This document shows positions 26,001 through 35,000 of a stretch of DNA of 64,000 bases, in pieces (position 1 is the stretch's first letter; each line of letters begins with the position of its first letter). Below the pieces are notes generated by a model, which made no database searches, was not told the origin of the DNA, and saw nothing but the letters and a program-made list of their open reading frames with translations. The translations under genes and the position numbers were made by a program. Location of the stretch: contig JAMWET010003602.1 of NCBI GenBank assembly GCA_024036415.1, forward strand, positions 796,526-860,525, given 5' to 3'. This stretch comes from Prochilodus magdalenae. Taxonomy: Eukaryota; Chordata; Actinopteri; Characiformes; Prochilodontidae.

Positions 26001-29000
26001 GATTTTACATCAGAAACGAGAGGGCCCATTTTTTACTAATAAGTTCCTGTTAAATTTTTGCTGGGTTTCTGAGCCAATTACCAAAGTTTCATTATTTTTA
26101 TAATTATGCTGTAGACAATTTTATACCATCCACAGAGAAATATCTGCCAGATAACTAACAGGTCTATCAATAGTGTCTCAGAGACAGAAATGCATGTCAT
26201 CAGCGTAGCTCTGAACATTCTTCTTGTGTTTTCTAATCACATTTTTCAGTAGAAGCTTGTATACTAAAAACAGCAGTGGCCCTAATGTAGGCCCTTGTGG
26301 GACTCTAGATCAGGATCTGGTAATCAACTGCATGAAACGGTGCACTTAGATTCAGTAAGACCAAGACAGATGTTTTGCATGAATCTGTATTTAGCCTTAG
26401 GTCATTAATAGCATGTACCCGTGCTGTCTCTGTTCTACATGAGGACGTGTGGAAGAGCTTAGTTTGTTTATGACTGTTTCCAACTCCTGATAATATATAG
26501 CAGAAAATGATGCCATAATAAAAATGGGAAACTGATGAGGATAAACTAATAGGACTTTAGCTTTTTATGCGCACATAAGCCAACAGAAGCACAGATTTGG
26601 CTTTATCTAGTGGAGTAAACAATAGGATATTACACATTGAAATGTATTGGAGTTTAAGTAAAAAGACCCACAGAATACAGTAACCAGCTACCAGTTACTG
26701 AGTTACTGCGCCACACAGCATAAACAATGAATTTGATAGAAAGAAAAAACAGTATCTTGTTTTTGCTCAGACTAAAGACTAAACTGGATTTACTAACCCC
26801 TGCTGTCTGTACTTATGTGCATGCAGTGTTTGCATACTGTCTCACTTTTTTAGAATTTGGGTTTGTAATGAACTGGCAACCTGTGCATGTGGAACTGGTA
26901 ACCCGTATATGTGAATGGGCAGTTCTTGAAAAGAGCTAGTGTAGGTTCAGCTGGGATGGACAGCAGCTGTACCAAAACTATAAAATTAGACATGTGCATA
27001 ACATAAGTAGATATGAGCTCTCAAGCACCATATCCAGCATTATGCACATTCACTCTAGTACAAGCAGCATACACCAACTGAACACACAGCCTAGAGTTTG
27101 GCAGGATGAAAGAAGAAGCTGTTCTTGTATCCTGTGGTTGTGGTTCTATTTGTCCTGAATCTCTTCCCAGAAGAGAGACTCTTCATTCCAGGATTAGGCT
27201 TGAGCTGTGTTTTGGAAAGCAGCGTTTTTCAATTGCCAAGCAACCGTATCTCAGCAAACCTGACCTGTGCCGTACTCTCCCTTAGATCCAGATGTGCTGG
27301 ACACGTGGTTCTCTTCAGGTCTTTTTCCTTTCGCCATGCTGGGCTGGCCTGAGCAGGTAAAGTCCTAAATGACTTAAAAAATCTTTTTATTTTGTTCTTA
27401 AAGGGCCCGGATTACAGAGAATCAGATATGCCACACACGTTTAATATAGAGGTGTAAATGTATCGATCACTAGCAGCTGAAGAATAAATCCTTTTTATAT
27501 TGAAATCGCAGTTTAACAAAGTATACAGCTTGCTTTACTAAACACTACTTACAGTACACTAACACATTACACTTACTGAGTTACTGTACACCAACACACT
27601 ACTTACAGTACACTAACACACTACACTTACTGAGTTACTGTACACCAACACACTACTTACAGCACACTAACACATTACACTTACTGAGTTACTGTACACC
27701 AACACACTACTTACAGCACACTAACACATTACACTTACTGAGTTACTGTACACCAACACACTACTTACAGTACACTAACACATTACACTTACTGAGTTAC
27801 TGTATACCAACACCCTACTTACAGCACACTAACACATTACACTTACCCCAGGAAAACGCTATTGATTAGCTGTCCCCAGATTGTCTTCTTGTATTGTGAT
27901 GAAGGTTTGCTGATTTGACCTTCCATTCCACAGACGGAGGACCTAAAGCAGTTCTATCCAAACTCGATTCTGGAGACAGGGAGTGACCTCATCTTTTTCT
28001 GGGTGGCCAGAATGGTGATGCTCGGCAAAGAGCTAACCGGCCAGCTGCCCTTTAAACAGGTATGGCAGTTATCTTATTACATCTTAATGTCAAATCTAAA
28101 GAGAGGTAAGAAGTCAGATAAAAAAAACAGATATACATCACTAGAAGCAGCCAAGATAAATGTCAGAATAATACGAATGCATTTTTAACACGTCTAACAC
28201 ATCTCCTGTCTGTCTCTGTCCTTTCGTTCTTTCTGTCTCTCAGGTGCTCTTTCATTCTCTGGTGAGAGATAAGCACGGCCGGAAGATGAGTAAGTCTTTG
28301 GGAAATGTCATCGACCCTCTGGATGTGATCTCGGGCGTCTCTCTAGGGGTACGCTGACAGCAGATGTTATTCTACGCATGACATGACTTTGCACAGCCTA
28401 CGTAGCTCTGTATACTCACTCCCCTCGCAAGGACAGTAAATCCTCACAGTCCTTGAAGCACACAGTGTCTACTGAATCAATACTGCCAAACCTCTGCCAG
28501 ACACTAGGGGTGAAACTACACGGCTTAGGTTTCTCTGTAAGGCTCAGATGCCATTATCAAGCTGTTATTACACCTAATCGCTTGTGAAATCTCTGTTCTT
28601 ATTTAGAAACAGGTCAATTTAAACAGGTCAAAAATGTTTCATGTCTTAAAAAAAGATTAAAGGAACACTGTGTAGTCCCTAGTGCTGAAGTTGCGGATTG
28701 CAATCAACTGAACATCCCCTCGCCCTTTCCTAGAATTTATGGTGCACATCCTGTTTTCAGCCATCGCTTTTTTGGCTCCTTCATGTTAATTTGTTAATGT
28801 TAAGTTGATTAATAAGTGTAATCGTCCTTTTGCGAAATTTTCACGTTCAACTTTAAATGAGGGAGCAATTATGGTTATTATGCCTCAGGCACTACAATGT
28901 CATTTAAGGTGGAACAAGAAATGTTGAACTAGAAGCTGGCAAATAAGAAACTCAACTTCAGCCTAGTTTTAATGTTGGTAGTATTTTAAATTTGAGATTT

Positions 29001-32000
29001 AAGCCTTTAAAATATTATTATTTGATGTGTGGAGCTGCTGATATGTACATGCTACAGTAAAACAAGGATTTTTCTTCTCTCTGTGTCTTCCAGCTAGTGC
29101 TATAGGGCTACCACATTCAAGTTGCGGCTTCTACGTAAAAATCATGAAACGTGAAATGTCAACTTCACTCTCTATAGTCTAAAAGTCACTCTCTTTAGCC
29201 AGTGCCAGTCCAGTCTGGGCTGTTTTACAAACATTGTGGGTCTATATGGCAGCCTCTGGTGGAGGACAAGATAGATACACATAGATAAACATAGTTTTGT
29301 ATATTATATTCTGTTTTTGCTCTAGATGCCCGTCTCCAAATCTTACACATTGCTCCTTTAATACATTTTCAATAGATTCACACTCTATTAGACACTCCTA
29401 CCTTGCTGGTCCACCTTGTAGATGTACAGTCAGAAACGATAGCTCATCTGCTGATGCGCAGTGCAGTGTTGGTCATCCTCTAGTCTTTCACCATTGGTCA
29501 CAGGATGCTGCCCAGAGGACGCTGCCCACAGGACTGTTGGTTGAATAGTTTTGGTTGACACTAAGGTGTCCAGCAGTACTGCTGTGTCTGATCCACTCAT
29601 ATCAGCACAACACACACTAACACACCATCACCAATGTCAGTGTCACTGCAGTGCTGAGAATGATCCACCACCCACACACTACAGAGAAACAGATGGACTG
29701 CAGTCTGTAACTGTAGAACTACAAGGTGCACCTACATGGTAATAGGGCTGTACATAGGTGTAGACAGAGGCATGTTTAATAAAGAGAGTACACCCATCTC
29801 CAACCAAATGTTAGGTTTTAATATCTGTGCTCATTATAAGAAAGTAATTCAAAGGCACCTAGACTTTTACTGTAAAGCCCTGAAACTGAATTAACAAGCA
29901 GATAATTTATGACTGTGGTGAAGGATCTTTGTGTGTCTGTCTTTTCTTCTGATCTATTTAGAGACTTCAAGAAAAGGTCATGGAAGGTAACCTGGACCCA
30001 AGAGAGACGGCAGTTGCTATGGAAGCACAGGTCAGTACGGGGCACTTTATGTTCCGGTAATTTTTAACAGTTCCTCTTCAATGAGCTGATTCACCAAGTT
30101 CCCCATGGTTCCCTTCTGTAGAGGAAAGATTTCCCGAACGGTATTCCGGAGTGTGGGACAGACGCTTTGAGATTCGCCCTCTGCTCCTACAAAGCCCAGG
30201 GTAAGAATCCCTCTGTGTGCTTCAGCTGTCAAACCCCACAGCTGAAGCCATACACACAGGCACTGCACTGATATCTTGGCGTGCTTATGCTGCCTGTCAA
30301 AAGTTTGGGCACACCTTGTGCTCATTTTAAAGTTAGTGAAGTGAGTAAGGCCAGAACTGTGGCACAGTGGGTAGGGCTGTCATCTCACAGCAAGTGGAGT
30401 CTGGGTTTGAGTCCTACCTGAGGTGTTCAGGGTCCATGCATGGTGTTTGCATGTCCTCCCTGTGTCTGTGTGGGTTTCCTCCTGGGGCTGTGGTTTCCTT
30501 TCACAATCCAATGACATGCAGCCAGGTGAGCAGGAGATGCTAAATCGCCCCGGGTGTGAGTAAGTGTGTATGTCTTTGTGTCTGCCCTGTGATGGACTCT
30601 CCTGCCTTCTGTCTAGCGAGCGCTGGGACAGGATCCAGCACACTCTGTGACCCAGAAGGATAAGCAGCTTAGAAGATCGTGTGAATTTCGAGTCGGAATT
30701 GTTCACAGTGGTGGGAATCGGGCATCTAATGAGAGTTTAATGTCTCCCTCTGAAACCTCTTTTCCACCAACAAAGTGCCAGTGCTCATCCCCGTACTGGT
30801 TCCCTGGCTCTACTGAACCTGTTAGGAACAGGTCCCTATTTCCCCTGGTTTAGGAGCCGAGCGATTGCTTTGAGGGCGTATATTTCACCATCTAGATTCA
30901 ACTCTTTCAGCGTCTGTGTGCAGCCCAGAGAGATCGTCCTTGACCGCAATTACATGCAAGATGGACTTGTGGTTTTGTTTCCCTCATTATGAAAGTGTAC
31001 TGTTATAAGGCAGCACGTTAATGTTCATAATCATCTGTGGTGTCTCTCACATTACAGATCACCTGCACGTATTAAATGGTAAATGTTTTGAATTGTTCAC
31101 ATTTTAGCTCATTAGAAGACAGACACCTCCCATTGAATGCACTTATTTATGAGCACATCAGCGGTGGGATACCATCGTTCCCAAGTTCAGCTCAGTGCAG
31201 TTCATCATGCAGTGTGCCCTCTTTGCTGCTTGCACCAAGGGTTCCACAGTTTTCCAGCTGTGAACAAAAAAAAAAGCACAGGATGGTTCAGGATTTTGAA
31301 AATTGCAGAATGGGATTTTAGCATCGGCCAAAAAGATCGGCCAGGGTGTTATAAGGTCACATAGTACTCTTCTTTATTTCAGACTGGCCATTACTTTACC
31401 ATAATTAGCATTTAATAAACATATTGTTGCTTAAACTTAAATCATTATCTCTAACTTTACACTTAAGGCCACAAACAATTTGTAAATTTGAATTTTGAAT
31501 GTTAACGAAGTTAATGGAGCCAGACTTTTTTTTCCAAGCAGTTTTAAATTTAGGGATGAACTGACAAGGTTTTGTTCTGGCATTATTAGGAAGATTTGGG
31601 AAGCTATTGATGCTGTTAATGAACACTCCTGTGTATTTGTAGGTCTGCTCATGGTTTGTCTGTCTGGCAGGAGAGGACATCAGTCTGTCTGTGTCTCAGG
31701 TGCTGAGCTGTAGACACTTCTGCAATAAGATGTGGCAGACAGTTCGCTTCACCGTTGGAGCCTTGCTGGACGTAGGAGCTCCGGTGATGCCGCTGCCTGA
31801 GGTAGAGCACAAACAAAGCATCCAAACTAACATGCAGCGCCTGCATAACGCAGGCTAGACGTTCCTCCAGGGAGAGGTGATCTACATATTCCTGAGCTAT
31901 AAATTAATGATCTCTCTCCTCTGTTCTCCTGCTTTGGGTTTAAATATAGAACGCACTATGTCTCGTCTTATTGCGTCTTCCCTCTAGCCCCTCAGCTCTG

Positions 32001-35000
32001 TTTCCTACTCTTTCCGTCTCTCGAGCTTATTCTAATATACTAGACAGCAGTGTATGTTCGCATAGGAGGAGTGTCTAAGCAGCAGATGCATCAGTACATG
32101 TGTTTTAGCTTTTCAGCCGCACTGATTTGGTAATGTTCAAATCAAATATAATACATTTACTTCAATTCAGATTCACCAACTGGCTGCTTCTTTAGGTACA
32201 CCACCTTATGTCTACAGTCTGATTGCTATTTTATCAGCTCTACTGACACTGTTACTGTGTTCTTCAATGATCAGGCCCCGCACAGGACCACCACAGAGCA
32301 GGTATTATGTGGGTGGTGGATCATTCTCAGCACTGCAGTGGCACTGACGTGGTGGTGGTGTGTTAGTGTGTGTTGTGCTGGTGTGAGTACATCAGACACA
32401 GCAGTGCTGCTGGACACCTCAGTGTCATTGCTGGACTGAGTATCATTCACCAACCAAAACTATTCAGCCAACAGTGTCCTGTAGGCATCGTCCTGTGGGC
32501 ATCATCCTCTGGGCAGCTTCCTGTGGACAGCATCCTGTTACCACTGATGAAGCACTGCACTGTGCAGCAGCAGATGAGCTATCGTCTCTGACTGTACATC
32601 TACAAGGTGGACCTGATAAAACAGTGTGTACAGAGAGGTTCAAATCAGGCAGTTTTTGCAGCTTGAGTTTCTGCGCATGAACTTTATGGCCTGAACGTAA
32701 CATTTTGAAACTTGAAGCCCTTTTATGATTTTCATGATATGAGCCCCTTAAGTACAATTCACTGTAAGATGGTGATATGTGGTATTATTGATTTTAAGTC
32801 CTGGAGACTTCTGTCTTCTTTTCTTTCTTCTTTCAGATCGTTCCTGTGTCAAGGATAGACAAGTGGATCTGTTCTTGTCTCTACAGCACAGTGGAGCAGT
32901 GTGAGAGAGGTTTTGGGAATTATGAGCTCCACACAGTCACCTCCGCCCTGCACTCCTTCTGGCTCCACAGCCTCTGTGATGTCTACTTAGTGAGTTCTGT
33001 TCAAACACAGGAGTTTTGGAGCCCATCTTCTTTCGTGGGTGTCTATAAAAGCTAGTTGGACATTCCATTCCCAAAATCCATATGGCACTGCTCCATCACC
33101 CTGCAGCTGTAATAGCCTCACTCTTCCAATAAGGCTTTCCACAAGATGTTGGAGTGTATCTGTGGGAGTTTGTGTCCATTCAGACAAAAATGCATTTTGC
33201 ATACTGTGATGTTGGAAAAGAAGTCCTGACCTGCAATCGTTCTCTTTCACTTTATTCGGTTTTGTGCTTCTCTCTCTTCCTGCTTTTAAGGAGTGCATCA
33301 AGCCCGTGTTAAAGCAGCAGGCCACAGAAAGCAAGGGAGAAGGAAAGCTGAAGAAGCAGGTTGCTGCTGCTGTGCTCTATCACTGTGTCTCCACCTCTCT
33401 GCGTCTCCTTTCACCTTTTATGCCGTTCCTCACTGAGGAGCTCTGGCAAAGACTGCAGCCCTATAGTCCGAAGCCCAATACAACTTCAACTAGTGTGTGC
33501 CTGCAACCATATCCAACCACCTCTGAGCTGGTGAGCAAACGGAAATGAAAGCATATTGTCACTGTCATAGCAAAACCTCATCACTTCTTTTCATCACTTT
33601 AAAACTCTGGCTGCATTTAAACATTCTATGATTACTACACCAATATAAACAGCTTAGGGTGACTTGGAATAAAATGCAAGATGTAAAAGAATCTAAAAGA
33701 ATTGCTTCTCCAGTTATGTGACAGTTATGTGTGAAGCTTCTAAATCAGTTTACATATGTCAGTCATAAAGGCACAGTAACCAAAACCGACTGGATAAAGA
33801 AAGATTGGAAAATGGTTATCTAAACGTGAATCAATTTTCAATCAATCAATCCACTTGAATGTTTTAAGTGGACATCAGAAGGAATAATGTAGCATATTGA
33901 GCCTTGAAAGATTTGTTTTTCTCTTGTAAATGTACCTTCAGGGTTGGGATATATGCATAAGTCAAGTATCTGTATTCAGTTATGTTGTTTAGCTACATTG
34001 GGTTATATTGACAGTACAGTTACAGTTTTTTACAATATTTTTAGAATTTTAAATCATAGTAGTTCCTTCTAACGCCTGAGCCTTAGTAAACTCCTAAGAC
34101 TGGACTGAGTGAGTAGTGGACAGTCTTGGGTGATGAGCTTTACACCTTAACTAAAATTAACATAGCTACTGATTTTGCTCATTTTTTCATTCTACTTCAA
34201 TTTGCCTAACAAAAATAATGCAGTGTTTATTTTGCTACTCTGATATGATGAAATGGGTCATGAAAGAACTTGAAATGGGTCATTAAGAACAGGGCATTAT
34301 GGGACTAAAGCAAACTAACTATGAGAGACAAAATAATGCTATGACTTTTTCCATGAAACATATTATCAAAAGAATTACATGAACAAAATTGCCAAGTTTT
34401 CCCCATGTACTTTATCAGTATGTCTTCTAAAGGTATTCTGAATAAAGTACTTGTGATATAATACAGTAATTCTGTATTACATTACTAAACACACTTGGGA
34501 CTGAATGAGTTTTCAGCCTTCACTGCTTCTTCTAAGTATTCTGCCCAACCCTGATTATGATTTTGGATATATGATATTGCAACAGTGACTTATGGCTCAG
34601 AAGACCCTGCCCAGAAAGAATTCCTTTAACCAGCAGTGATGTTTTTATCAGCAGATTCTGTTGGCTAAGCAAAGAAAACTGACTGTTGTTTATATTACTG
34701 CATTGTGTTTCTCTGTTTCCTGAATTCTCTCTTATCTTTTTGTTGCCCACTTCCCACCAGGTTCACTGGCATTTTCCTCAGGATGAAGCTGATTTTCCTC
34801 TAGTTCAGGAAGTGGTCAGGGTGGCAAGGTCACTGAGGGCCCAGTACCACATAACTAAGGAAAGACCAGATTGTGAGTGCCATAAGTGTGTTTAACCTTT
34901 AATGCCTTTTTCCTCAGTCTCCTTTGTCTGCTTGAACAATGTACACAATGTTCAGTAGCTGTGTACAGTTCACAATCTGATTATTTTGATTTAGAATTTG

